From Bradyrhizobium sp. CER78 (GTDB taxonomy: Bacteria; Pseudomonadota; Alphaproteobacteria; Rhizobiales; Xanthobacteraceae), in assembly GCF_029846235.1 (NCBI RefSeq), contig NZ_JARVWP010000002.1, forward strand, positions 248,001 through 312,000: DNA of 64,000 nt. The letters run 5' to 3'. The notes under the pieces were generated by a model. It had not been told where the DNA came from. It saw nothing but the letters and a program-made list of their open reading frames with translations, and searched no databases. Numbering within the stretch: position 1 is the stretch's first letter; each line of letters begins with the position of its first letter. The translations under genes and the position numbers were made by a program. Of the stretch, positions 16,909-25,867 are shown piece after piece.

Positions 16909-17029
16909 GAGCGATTTGTCAAGTAGCTCGCTCAAGTTTTGTTCTGCAGGCGTGCGGCAGCGATAGCGTGTAGTGCCCTTGAGTCGGCACCACGTTTCCA
17001 GTCTTTGCCTCTGGGCTGGTATCTTCCGA

Positions 17030-17662
17030 TTAGCGCTTTTTCGGCGTCTCGCCCCGCGGCGCCGCATTTTCGCGTTTGAACAGACCCTGGAAGAGGAGAG
17101 CTGGAAGCTCGGCGAACGCCTCACTCATCGTGAGCCCGGCCGCGGCAAGCACCTCGGGTTGATTGATGAGCCTTGCGGCGGCGAAATAGACTTCAGCAGC
17201 CAGGTGCGCGTGCAACGGCTGGAAGTGCCCTTTACGAATGCCGTCCTCAATGAGATCACGTAGCACTGCAACCCGCTCCCGTTGATGCTCTTCAAGCATC
17301 CGACGAGCCGGCTCGAAGGCTCGCAATTCCTCGTTGAACTGCTGTGTCGCTCGGGAGCTCTCGCTGATGCCCGGCTGCAAATAGGCGAGGATACGGGCCT
17401 GCGGATCTTCATTCTCGAGAGCAGCGCGCATGCCGCGCCGGCGAATCCGATCGAGCAGGCGGCGCAAAACCACCAGAAAGAGCTCGGGCTTGCCGCGGCC
17501 GATTTCGTACAGAGAGCGCTTCGAACACCGCAGTCGCGCGCACAGATCGTCAACGGTCGGAGTCAGGAAGCCCTCGGTAAGGAAAATCTCCTCGAGATCA
17601 TCGAGGATCTTCTCGTGGCGCCGGAGCTGTCGGTCTTCGCTCCGGCGCGTATTTGGGCTCAT
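17030..17662 (-). CDS. TetR/AcrR-family regulator
   Basis: From ATG 17662 the product has 210 residues. The N-terminal HTH is clear (EIFLTEGFLTPTVDDLCARL, then CSKRSLYEI), and a helical ligand-binding domain follows. Downstream it faces the leftward cupin-FAH operon; upstream it is divergent from the ligase-thiolase operon. Matching 26-bp palindromes lie at both promoters, so it most likely represses both flanking transcripts until a pathway ligand, perhaps an acyl-CoA, binds. The site at 17743-17768 may also control its own promoter. Confidence 0.88.
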   Translation of the reverse strand: MSPNTRRSEDRQLRRHEKILDDLEEIFLTEGFLTPTVDDLCARLRCSKRSLYEIGRGKPELFLVVLRRLLDRIRRRGMRAALENEDPQARILAYLQPGISESSRATQQFNEELRAFEPARRMLEEHQRERVAVLRDLIEDGIRKGHFQPLHAHLAAEVYFAAARLINQPEVLAAAGLTMSEAFAELPALLFQGLFKRENAAPRGETPKKR

Positions 17663-17742
17663 TTCATCTCTCCTCACCTGGGTCTCCCGATATAGCGCGA
17701 CATCCTGCGATCATCCCAGAGCCAAGTTGACAAACCCAACCG

Positions 17743-17768
17743 GGTACAAATATATCATCAATCGTACC
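17743..17768. promoter_or_regulatory. TetR-type operator, copy 2
   Basis: GGTACAAA and ATCGTACC lie 10 bases apart, matching copy 1 in arm sequence (14 of 16 arm bases) and in spacing. The site is between the divergent tetR and acyl-CoA ligase genes, 36 bp from the ligase ATG, placed to control both. Confidence 0.75.
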
Positions 17769-17803
17769 ACTCCTCGAACCGCTCCTGTGTGAAGCGAATA
17801 GCT

Positions 17804-19363
17804 ATGCGGATCATCGACCATTTCGATCAGGGCGTCGCTTATTATCCAGACTCCGTTGCCTTCCACGATCTCGCCGGCGGCGAAACATTGACCTACCGAG
17901 AGGCCGATCATCGCGGGCGGCTGCTCGCCGCCGCAATTCGAGGTCATGGGTTTGGTAAGGGCGCCAAAATCGGCATCCTGGCGCCTAATAGCAGCATTGC
18001 ATTCGTGACACTGATCGGACTGATGCGCGCCAATGCAATTTGGCTTCCGCTCAATCCCCGCAATCCGCCGGCCGTTAATGCCGACCTGCTGCGACGCTTT
18101 GACGGTGAGCTGCTGTTCTTCAGCCAAGTCCACGAAAAGGACGCGCAACACTTCGTTTCTGAAGTCCCTGAATTGCGCGCCACAGTCTGCCTCGACGCCG
18201 AGAGCCTGCTTGGCCCCTCGCTCGAGGCCTGGACGAGTCAGGACCAGGCGGGTGTCCCCACCAGCGAATATTCGCCCGACGACATGTTTGCGATCTTCCC
18301 AACAGGCGGAACAACCGGTCAGCCGAAGGGGGTGATGATAACTCATCGCAATATCGCGGCCATGTTCAGCAATTTCATGAGCCACTTCGGTTACTACGAG
18401 GGCGCGCGGCATCTTGTCGTGGCTCCGATGACGCATTCGGCCGGTATTCTCGGCTGCCTGCATTTCAGTCGGGGCGGATGCAACGTCATCATGCCAAAGG
18501 CTGATCCCGCCGCCATCCTCGAGGCGATTCAGGACCACCGCATCACCCATCTCTTCCTTCCGCCGACTGTTCTCTACATGTTGCTGGCACACCCTGACCT
18601 TGGCCGATATGACTATGGGTCGTTGCAGCATCTGCTGGTGGCGGCGGCCCCCTCCTCGCTGGAGAAGCTGAAGGAAGCCATAAGAGTATTCGGGCCGGTA
18701 CTGTCCGAAACGTTCGGTCAAGCCGAATGCCCGGCCGCGATCTGCCTCAAAGCACCATGGGATTATCTGAACGCAGCCGGCGAAATCGACCTGGACCGCC
18801 TGCATAGCGTCGGACGGCCCGGCGTGTGGAACAAGGTCGCCATCCTCGATCAGGACGGAGCAGAGCAGCCGCGTGGCAGCCCCGGCGAGATCTGTGTGTG
18901 CGGGCCTCTCGTTACGCCTGGCTACTACAAGGACCCTGCATCAACGGCGGCTATCCGCCGGTTTGGCTGGCACCACACCGGCGATGTCGGCGTGATGGAC
19001 AAGCACGGTTACGTCACGATCGTCGACCGGAAGAAGGACATGATCATCTCGGGGGGCTTCAACATCTTTCCTAACGAGATCGAGCAGATCCTGACCAGCC
19101 ACCCGGCCGTGCAAGACTGCTCTGTGATCGGGGTCCCGGATGAAAAGTGGGGCGAAGCCGTAAAGGCTGTGGTCCAGCTGAAAACTGCGGCCAAAGCGAC
19201 TGAGGCCGAACTAATTGCCTTGGTGAAGCGGGCTCTTGGCGGCGTGAAAGCACCGAAGAGCGTGGATTTTGTCGATGACTTGCCGCGCAGCGCGGCCGGA
19301 AAGGTGCTCAAGGCTGAGCTGAGGGCAGCCTACTGGCACGGGCGCACGCGCGCAGTGAACTAA
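17804..19363 (+). CDS. AMP-forming acyl-CoA ligase
   Basis: The product has 519 residues from ATG 17804; a GTG at 17789 is an alternative. It is a complete adenylate-forming enzyme: P-loop IFPTGGTTGQPKGVM near residue 168, the SETFGQAE motif near residue 300, the hinge region WHHTGDVGVMDKHGYVTIV, DRKKDMIISGGFNIFPNEIE, and the C-terminal catalytic Lys in RSAAGKVLKAELR. It converts a carboxylic acid to its CoA thioester using ATP. The thiolase 12 bp downstream suggests the product enters beta-oxidation-type cleavage. The substrate, perhaps an aromatic or alicyclic acid given the FAH partner, is unknown. Confidence 0.9.
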   Translation: MRIIDHFDQGVAYYPDSVAFHDLAGGETLTYREADHRGRLLAAAIRGHGFGKGAKIGILAPNSSIAFVTLIGLMRANAIWLPLNPRNPPAVNADLLRRFDGELLFFSQVHEKDAQHFVSEVPELRATVCLDAESLLGPSLEAWTSQDQAGVPTSEYSPDDMFAIFPTGGTTGQPKGVMITHRNIAAMFSNFMSHFGYYEGARHLVVAPMTHSAGILGCLHFSRGGCNVIMPKADPAAILEAIQDHRITHLFLPPTVLYMLLAHPDLGRYDYGSLQHLLVAAAPSSLEKLKEAIRVFGPVLSETFGQAECPAAICLKAPWDYLNAAGEIDLDRLHSVGRPGVWNKVAILDQDGAEQPRGSPGEICVCGPLVTPGYYKDPASTAAIRRFGWHHTGDVGVMDKHGYVTIVDRKKDMIISGGFNIFPNEIEQILTSHPAVQDCSVIGVPDEKWGEAVKAVVQLKTAAKATEAELIALVKRALGGVKAPKSVDFVDDLPRSAAGKVLKAELRAAYWHGRTRAVN

Positions 19364-19374
19364 GGTAGAGCAGC

Positions 19375-20562
19375 ATGACTGATGTCCTGATCGCGGGGGT
19401 TGGCATGATCCCCTTCACCAAACCCGGTCAAGGCCAGACCTACGATCTTATGGGTGCGGCAGCCGCAGGCGCTGCGCTGGAGGACGCCGGCGTCGTCTAT
19501 GCCAACGTGCAACGAGCCTATGCTGGTTACGTGTACGGCGATAGTTGCGCTGGCCAAGCCGCGCTTGGTCACCTTGGCGCAACGGGAATCCCGATCGTCA
19601 ACGTAAACAATAACTGCGCAAGTGGCTCAACCGCCTTTGCGCTTGCTGTCGAGGCAGTCCGCAACGAGCCGGACGCATGTGTCCTTGCGCTCGGATTTGA
19701 ACAGATGGCTCCGGGCGCACTCGATGTCGTATTCGGCGATCGTCCCACTCCGGTCGGCCCGCATCTGAGCCGCGTGGCAGAGATGATGAGCCTCAGCACC
19801 AACGACCGCGCACGACCGCCGGCGATCCAGCTCTTCGGCTGTCAGGTCGAGCTGCTGCAGAACCAGTGTGGAGTCGGCGATCGAGCGTTGGCCAAGATTG
19901 CCGTTAAGGCGCGCCGTCACGCCGCTGCCAATTCCTATGCGTTGTTCCGGACACCGCTGCAGGAAGATGAAGTCCTCGCGAGCCCCTTGCTCTTCCGAGG
20001 CCTTCGCAAGCTATTCGCTTGCCCGCCGAGCTGTGGGTCAGCAGCTGCCGTTCTGTGCGGCCCCAGATTCGCGGCGCGGCACGGTCTGCCGACCAACGTA
20101 CGTGTTATCGGGTCTGGATGGACGAGCGATCGCAGCGAACATTTTGCAGGCAACCCACTGGATCTGATGTTCCGTGCGCTCGGCAAGGACGCGGCGGACA
20201 AAGCTTACGAGACTGCCGGAGTTGGACCGAAGGACATTGACGTCGTCGAGCTGCACGACTGCTTCACCAGCAACGAGGCACTGATGTATTCAGGCCTTGG
20301 CTTTTGTTCCGACGGCGAGATCGAACGCTTCATTCTCGAGGGCCGCGGCAGCTATGGAGGAGATATAGTCGTCAATCCTTCTGGTGGTCTCTTGTCAAAG
20401 GGGCATCCGCTCGGGGCGACTGGATTGGCCCAGATCGCGGAGCTGACGTGGCAACTCCGCGGCCGTGCCGGTCCCCGCCAGGTTGAAGGTGCTCGCACCG
20501 GGCTGCAACAGAACGCAGGCCTGGGCAGTGCTGGTTTCGTGCACATCTTGCAGAACGGATGA
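19375..20562 (+). CDS. SCP2-type thiolase with intact catalytic residues
   Basis: This 395-residue protein of the lipid-transfer/SCP-x thiolase group keeps the nucleophilic Cys (VNNNCASGSTAF, near residue 85), the HDCF histidine (VVELHDCFTSNEALM), and the C-terminal GHPLGATG. It should therefore cleave 3-ketoacyl-CoA with CoA. It begins 12 bp after the ligase stop, so the two form one operon under the GGTAC operator. The contrast with the Cys-less relative at 48495 is notable. Confidence 0.9.
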   Translation: MTDVLIAGVGMIPFTKPGQGQTYDLMGAAAAGAALEDAGVVYANVQRAYAGYVYGDSCAGQAALGHLGATGIPIVNVNNNCASGSTAFALAVEAVRNEPDACVLALGFEQMAPGALDVVFGDRPTPVGPHLSRVAEMMSLSTNDRARPPAIQLFGCQVELLQNQCGVGDRALAKIAVKARRHAAANSYALFRTPLQEDEVLASPLLFRGLRKLFACPPSCGSAAAVLCGPRFAARHGLPTNVRVIGSGWTSDRSEHFAGNPLDLMFRALGKDAADKAYETAGVGPKDIDVVELHDCFTSNEALMYSGLGFCSDGEIERFILEGRGSYGGDIVVNPSGGLLSKGHPLGATGLAQIAELTWQLRGRAGPRQVEGARTGLQQNAGLGSAGFVHILQNG

Positions 20563-20671
20563 GACTGTTGACGAGCGGGCTTACATTCGGGCTCGACAGC
20601 CGGACTATTCGACCCTGACAAGTTAGAACCCCCCGTTCAGTGACATGATTTAATCCCCGCGAAACTCAAAT

Positions 20672-21700
20672 ATCGCGCTCGGCTCGAAGCCCAAGGTGCT
20701 GCTGCTCGACGAACCGCTCGCGGGGCTCGCTGCCGCCGAACGCGAACGGGTGTCGAACCTGATCGAGTCGGTGGCGACAAAAGTCCCGGTCCTGATCGTC
20801 GAGCACGACATCGATCGGGTGCTCGGCTTCTCGCACAATGTCACGGTCATGAAACAGGGCGAAGTGCTGATGACGGGGTCGCCGACCGCGGTGCGCGGCG
20901 ACCGCCGCGTTCAGCAGATCTACACCGGCTCGGGCATCCCGCCGGTCGAGCACGCCTGCAACTTCGATACGGCGATGAACGCGACGCAGCTGCTGCGCGT
21001 CGATCGCGTCAACAGCTTCGATGGCAGGAGCCACATCCTGCATGACGCGACGTTCGACGTGCGTGAACATGAGATCGTGGCGCTGCTCGGCCACAACGGC
21101 GCCGGCAAGTCGACGCTGCTCAAGACGCTCGCGGGTCTCGTGACGCCGGCTTCGGGCAGCATCGCCTTCGACGGCCGCGACATCTCGCGCCTCACGGCGC
21201 CCGATATCGCGCGGCTCGGCATCGGCTACGTGCCGCAAGGACGCGGCCTGTTCGCCGGCATGACGGTGCGCGAGAACCTGTCGCTCGGCCGGCTCGCCCG
21301 CACCACCGATGGCAATCGCGGCGTGGTCTGGAGCGAAGCCGACATCCTTGATCACTTCCCGCGGCTGAAGCAGCGCATGGACGTCGCGGCGGATTACCTC
21401 TCCGGCGGCGAGCAGCAGATGGTCGCGGTCGTGCGCGCCCTGTCGGGCAATGTCAGGCTGCTGCTGCTGCTGGATGAGCTGTTCGAGGGCCTGGCGCCGG
21501 CCGTGATCCTCGATCTGTTCAATGTATTCGATCGGTCGCGCGAGAAGATCTCGATCGTAATCGTCGAGCACAATCTCGATCTGGTGCTGGCCCTCGCCGA
21601 CCGTGTCTTCGCGTTGGAACGCGGGACCGCGTTCCACGAAGGCCCGGCGAGCCAGTTGCTGCTCGATCTCAACTATCGGAAGGAGGCCTTGTGGCTCTAA
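20672..21700 (+). pseudogene. Truncated LivG-LivF fusion ABC ATPase
   Basis: The frame begins in the middle of a LivG-type ATPase, at its Walker B (VLLLDEPLAGL); an in-frame stop precedes it at 20651. It continues through the LivG C-terminus into a full LivF-type domain: GHNGAGKSTLL, VPQGRGLFAGMTV, LSGGEQQMVAV. The second Walker B reads LLLLLDELFEGL, with Leu where Pro is usual. No permease or binding-protein genes accompany it. It looks like the 3' part of a fused branched-chain amino acid transporter gene cut at about 20670 by a rearrangement, hence a relic. Confidence 0.8.
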
Positions 21701-22184
21701 GAGCAACCAAAATTTTGAATGAGTTCGGTCGGCTGCGGACCGGTCTGCTACCGCAACAAATCGGATAAAAGGCCACGGCTGCAATGAGAAAACTCCCACT
21801 GGAACGCTCACCGGCTCAACCAGCGGAGCTGTGCGAAGCGCGATAAAGGACTGGGGGAGTAGCGCTTTCACCTCCGTAAGCTGGGTTCCTCGTCGGCACT
21901 CGACAATCAGCCCTACGTCGGAACTGGCGATAGACTTCATCAACTGAGGCAGCCGGCTTTCGGGCGGAGCACCTACTCGCTTTGGCTATGATGAGATTTT
22001 TCTTGCTTTCCCGGTGCACACGTCTTGCACAAGCGGCTTTCTAACGGATCAAACGATTTAAACTCCCGCTCCAACCCATCACCGGCTAATTTGAACCAAC
22101 TCTACTGGCGTCCCGCCTGCAGACTCCGGGGTCGAGCCGGAGGCCAACTTAGAACGACGTGCTGGCCTCGAACCAAATATCTTG
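21701..22184. other. Intergenic zone with degenerate repeat
   Basis: There is no supported gene here. The stretch holds the left copy of the ~200-bp repeat (21821-22024). Its right part lies beyond the amidase stop and contains nothing recognisable. Confidence 0.5.
21821..22024. repeat. Degenerate ~200-bp direct repeat, left copy
   Basis: This stretch resembles 38121-38323 in the same orientation. The right-hand 43 bases match at 39 of 43 positions, with the shared core ATGAGATTTTTCTTG followed by CCCGGTGCACACGTC. The left-hand part (AGCGG-GCTG-GCGAA, GCGCTTTC, CACCTCCG, CGGCACTCG) also aligns, and the middle has diverged. The two copies bracket the amide/nitrile catabolic block. Its nature, perhaps a mobile-element remnant, is unknown. 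Confidence 0.65.
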
Positions 22185-23627
22185 TCAATGAGCTGCGTGC
22201 GTCTTCGGAAGCATACCCGCCCAAGGCGCGGCTTCTTCAAATTGTCGGGCAAGATTCAACAGAACCTCTTCATTCCCGACGTCGGCGCCGATCTGGATGC
22301 CGATGGGTAGACCGTGCTGATCCTGGCCAAACGGAACGGACGCTGCGGTCCCTCCTGTGACGTTAAACAACGGCGTAAACGGCAGTTGATCGAATATGCA
22401 GCGGCACCAATCGGTCGCACTCATTTCGGAGGTAAATTTCACGAACTGGCCGAGAAGCGGCGTCGTCCGCGTCATGACAGGCGATAACAGAACATCAAAC
22501 TGCGTGAACGCCGTACCGATGGCACGGGATACCGCATTGAAGACATTGGCCGCAGCAAGCATGTCGGTCGCCAAACGTCGCTTACCATACTCGTATGCTA
22601 CGAGCGTTTGCTCTTCCAGATGTTCGGAATCGATCTGACGGCGCATGAGGCGAGAGAAAAACTGAATCAGAGCAGCGAGATTGGTGCACCAAATCGTGGC
22701 ATTCGCGTCAAGAAACGAATCCCACGGCACCCCGAAGTCGGGCTCGACGAATTCCACATGGTGACCGAGCTGCGTACAGAGGTTCGCCGCGGCCTGCAAA
22801 GCTTTTGCGACGTCGGGCGCCAACTCCACGCCCGACCACGGTTTGCGCCAAAGACCGATCCGAAGCTCCTCAAGTGGTCTCTCGATATGGCCGAGATAAC
22901 TCGAGATGGTCCTTGCAATGCCATAGGGATCTCCCGAAGCCGCGCCCCGTGTGAGATCGAGTATCAGTGCCGAATCTCGCACGGATCGCGAGACGACGTG
23001 ATCTGCACCCAACCCACAGACAGCCTCCGCAAAAGCTGGTCCCACCGGCACACGCCCCCTACTCGGCTTCAACCCGAAGAGACCGCAACAGGACGCCGGG
23101 ATACGAATTGAGCCTCCCGCGTCGTTGGCGTGAGCGACCGGCACACAGCCGGCGGCGACCGCCGCCGCAGCCCCACCGCTCGATCCACCAGGCGAGTAAG
23201 CCAGATTCCACGGGTTGTGAGCTGGCCCATGGTGTCGCGGTTCGGTGGTCGGACTGAAGCCGAACTCCGGACTCTTGGTCCTGCCAAGCGAGATGAGCCC
23301 CGCCCGATCGTAACGCTCAACCAGGGTCGACGTGAATGGTGGCCGAAAGTCCCGGCACAAGCCGCTACCCGCCTCCGACCGCGCACCCGCCCGAAACACG
23401 CCGAGGTCCTTGAGCAGGAACGGAACGCCTGCCAATCGGCCGTCGGCTGATACCATCCCACACGACAACGCCGGCTCCACAGGATCGATGATCGCCTTGA
23501 TGGTCGGATTGACGTGATTGATGGCATCTAGCGCCGCCGAAACAACCTCCGCACCCGTCACCTCGCCCGCCCGCACGAGCTCAGCTAGTCCGATCGCGTC
23601 AAACGCCGCATACTCTGCACGCTTCAT
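22185..23627 (-). CDS. Amidase-signature hydrolase, NylA-like
   Basis: The product has 480 residues from ATG 23627. The Ser-cisSer-Lys triad is complete: Lys in VPFLLKDL near residue 75, the glycine-rich YSPGGSSGGAAAAVAAG near residue 150, and the nucleophile region HANDAGGSIRIPASCCG near residue 175. The layout resembles 6-aminohexanoate-cyclic-dimer hydrolase (NylA) more than glutamyl-tRNA amidotransferase. It hydrolyses an amide to acid and amine or ammonia. It is 30 bp downstream of the nitrilase-family gene and probably co-transcribed, so the two may handle one nitrogenous compound in sequence. Confidence 0.88.
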   Translation of the reverse strand: MKRAEYAAFDAIGLAELVRAGEVTGAEVVSAALDAINHVNPTIKAIIDPVEPALSCGMVSADGRLAGVPFLLKDLGVFRAGARSEAGSGLCRDFRPPFTSTLVERYDRAGLISLGRTKSPEFGFSPTTEPRHHGPAHNPWNLAYSPGGSSGGAAAAVAAGCVPVAHANDAGGSIRIPASCCGLFGLKPSRGRVPVGPAFAEAVCGLGADHVVSRSVRDSALILDLTRGAASGDPYGIARTISSYLGHIERPLEELRIGLWRKPWSGVELAPDVAKALQAAANLCTQLGHHVEFVEPDFGVPWDSFLDANATIWCTNLAALIQFFSRLMRRQIDSEHLEEQTLVAYEYGKRRLATDMLAAANVFNAVSRAIGTAFTQFDVLLSPVMTRTTPLLGQFVKFTSEMSATDWCRCIFDQLPFTPLFNVTGGTAASVPFGQDQHGLPIGIQIGADVGNEEVLLNLARQFEEAAPWAGMLPKTHAAH

Positions 23628-23657
23628 CGAAAATGCTCCCAACAAACGCCAAACGGA

Positions 23658-24890
23658 TCAGTTCCAGGGCAGCCATAAGGACTTCGCTCTATCCCATGCC
23701 TCCCAAGGAGGCGAAGAATCACTCGACTGGTAAGCTGCACCACCGTGCTGGACCGCAGGCCGCTCCCAGACGCCATCGCGATACAACGTCTCAATATTGC
23801 GGCGATAGATGTCGTCGACCGCCGCATGATGCACCGGGTCCTCCGACATCCAGAGGTTCAAGGGATGAATCGGACGGTCGTACATCTTGCGGAACAGCTC
23901 GGTCCTCAGGTCCTTCAACCAGTTGCTGTTCAGGTTCATCGCCCGAAACTGCCGTAGCGCCTCGACGTCGATAACCGCGCAGGTCATCGTGTTCGCCGAG
24001 GACGCGGAATACGAAAGGATGTTGCCGCGATAATCGACGATGTGACTGTTGCCGCCCGCAATATCAATCGGGTGCTGCGAGCTTGGACTTAAATAGACGG
24101 GGCCGATATTGGGACACAGCATAAAGACCGAATTGAACTCGGCATGGGCGCGATTCTGGATCATCCAGGAGCCGCCACCGGGATAACCGCTTCCGGTCAT
24201 CGGCATCGCTTCCGACGGACGGTAAACGACTTCCGCCCCGTTGAATGTAAGCGCCCGTACGGCTTCGGGATATTCACCATCCGAACAGCAGATGGTGCCG
24301 ATATTGCCGATGTCCGACGTCCGAAGCACGGGAAAAAACGCGTCGAGGCCATTTCCGAAATGCTCGACCCAGCGGTCGTAGACGTCATGCGGAGTGCAGC
24401 TTCGCTCACGGCACCACACATGGTTCTTTGCTGCCTTATGGATCACCAACCCCGCCGTCGAAATCACGAACAGGGTATTGAAGAAGCGGTCGCGCATGAT
24501 TTCGGGCCACCGCGCCTTGCACTGCGCAATGATGTAGACCCCGTAGTGTCGGGCGAGACGGGCCAGATGCTCGGTTTCCTCACCCGGAATGTCGATGAAG
24601 AGATCTTGGGCGGCCGTAACATGAGGGACGTCGAAGATCTCGTCGGTGAAGCCTGTCAGCGCTCCTTCCGCAAGTGCGATGAGCTTCACTGGCATATTGA
24701 TCCCACAGACCGAAATCGCCGCGTGAATGGCTTCTTCAATGGTTTCCAAATTTCGCCTGATGTGACGGCGTGCGCCGATGCCTGTCACGATGGTCGACAA
24801 TCCCACCGCGAGATAGGGCGGCACAGGGCGACGGGGTGCCTCCGTAGTCGTGACCACGCTATCGCCTATGCAATCCGCAGTACCTGTCAT
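23658..24890 (-). CDS. Nitrilase-superfamily C-N hydrolase
   Basis: The 410-residue protein has the full Glu-Lys-Cys triad: LIALAEGALTG near residue 72, HKAAKNHVW near residue 155, and IGTICCSDGEYPE near residue 200. It is longer than most nitrilases, with an extended C-terminus. It could act on a nitrile, an amide or a carbamoyl group. It is followed by the amidase after 30 bp and preceded by a LuxR-type regulator 93 bp upstream on the same strand, forming a regulator-hydrolase-amidase set. Confidence 0.87.
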   Translation of the reverse strand: MTGTADCIGDSVVTTTEAPRRPVPPYLAVGLSTIVTGIGARRHIRRNLETIEEAIHAAISVCGINMPVKLIALAEGALTGFTDEIFDVPHVTAAQDLFIDIPGEETEHLARLARHYGVYIIAQCKARWPEIMRDRFFNTLFVISTAGLVIHKAAKNHVWCRERSCTPHDVYDRWVEHFGNGLDAFFPVLRTSDIGNIGTICCSDGEYPEAVRALTFNGAEVVYRPSEAMPMTGSGYPGGGSWMIQNRAHAEFNSVFMLCPNIGPVYLSPSSQHPIDIAGGNSHIVDYRGNILSYSASSANTMTCAVIDVEALRQFRAMNLNSNWLKDLRTELFRKMYDRPIHPLNLWMSEDPVHHAAVDDIYRRNIETLYRDGVWERPAVQHGGAAYQSSDSSPPWEAWDRAKSLWLPWN

Positions 24891-24983
24891 CGTAGCCTCA
24901 ACCCTTTTCAGGTGAAGATTAGCGACAAGTTGACAGGCAAGACATCACCCGCAAGGATGACATCGAAAGCGGCCGGATCGAGA

Positions 24984-25727
24984 TCAGTGACTGGCCAGGT
25001 AGAGCTTGTTGATCAGTTCGGTGCGCGAGCCAACGCCGGCCTTCTGAAAGATTCTCTTCAGATGAGTTTTCACGGTAGGAAGCTCAATCCCAAGCTTGCG
25101 GCAGATCAGCTTGTTGCTGCCGCCGGCCGCCACCATTGTCACGATTTCTGCCTCACGCTGCGTCAGCTTCTGAACGATGCTGTCTGGCAGCGCGGCCTCC
25201 GGCAACAGGGAAAACGAGAGATCGACGAGTGGCAGGACCGATTGGATAAACTGGATTTCGTCGGCCCCGAAAGCGCCGAGATCGCTGGTTCGTAGCAGCG
25301 AAATGCCGGCAATCATGCGATCACGCTGCCAGAAATAAATCTCCGCCTGGTACGGGGTATTTTGCGGCAGCAGAAAGTTGTCGATGTAGTTCCTGATATC
25401 GCAGTTGGTGGTTCTCAACGTTCCATCGAAGCTCGTCACGCGCCCGCAATCGGCGCGCCAGCGGCGCGGATGCAGCGGATCGTAGCGGTGAAATTCCTCT
25501 CGATACGCGTTGAGCCAAACTGCGTCCAGCTCACGTAACTGCAGGTGGACAGCATGGGACTCCGCATTAATCCAATAGAAACAACTGCTCGAAATTGGCA
25601 GCGTTCGCTCGAAGAAAGTCAACGCTTCAGCGAGCACACGAACTGAGCCGAGCTGCGAGGCGACGTGGGCCTCCTCCGTTATTCCCGATGACGCGCGCCT
25701 GTTCACATCCCCAAAGGTCATGATCAT
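24984..25727 (-). CDS. LuxR-family transcriptional regulator
   Basis: The product has about 247 residues. ATG 25727 and ATG 25721 both follow a GGAGGGGA site. The C-terminal 60 residues are a LuxR/GerE HTH (LTQREAEIVTMVAAGGSNKL, then LGIELPTVKTHLKRIF). The N-terminal 170 residues do not look like an autoinducer-binding domain and have no family I can name. It is divergent from the amidohydrolase gene (141-bp gap) and upstream of the nitrilase-amidase pair, so it probably activates one or both in response to the substrate. Confidence 0.85.
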   Translation of the reverse strand: MIMTFGDVNRRASSGITEEAHVASQLGSVRVLAEALTFFERTLPISSSCFYWINAESHAVHLQLRELDAVWLNAYREEFHRYDPLHPRRWRADCGRVTSFDGTLRTTNCDIRNYIDNFLLPQNTPYQAEIYFWQRDRMIAGISLLRTSDLGAFGADEIQFIQSVLPLVDLSFSLLPEAALPDSIVQKLTQREAEIVTMVAAGGSNKLICRKLGIELPTVKTHLKRIFQKAGVGSRTELINKLYLASH

Positions 25728-25867
25728 TCCCCTCCCCCGCATCCAATCGTCAAAGCACGCTCGTACCGCACAATCGTCACTCCGAAGGACGATTGGCAAC
25801 CATGTGGCGCTCCGGCAGTTTCGTCAAAACGTCTCGTTCGCCCGAGACTTCGGAAACGGAGGACAAC

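Noticed and set aside
20666..21943. A 425-codon minus-strand frame opposite the LivG-LivF relic
   Set aside because: The opposite strand contains Walker and signature motifs; this frame has only antisense-type composition rich in Arg, Asp and Gln.
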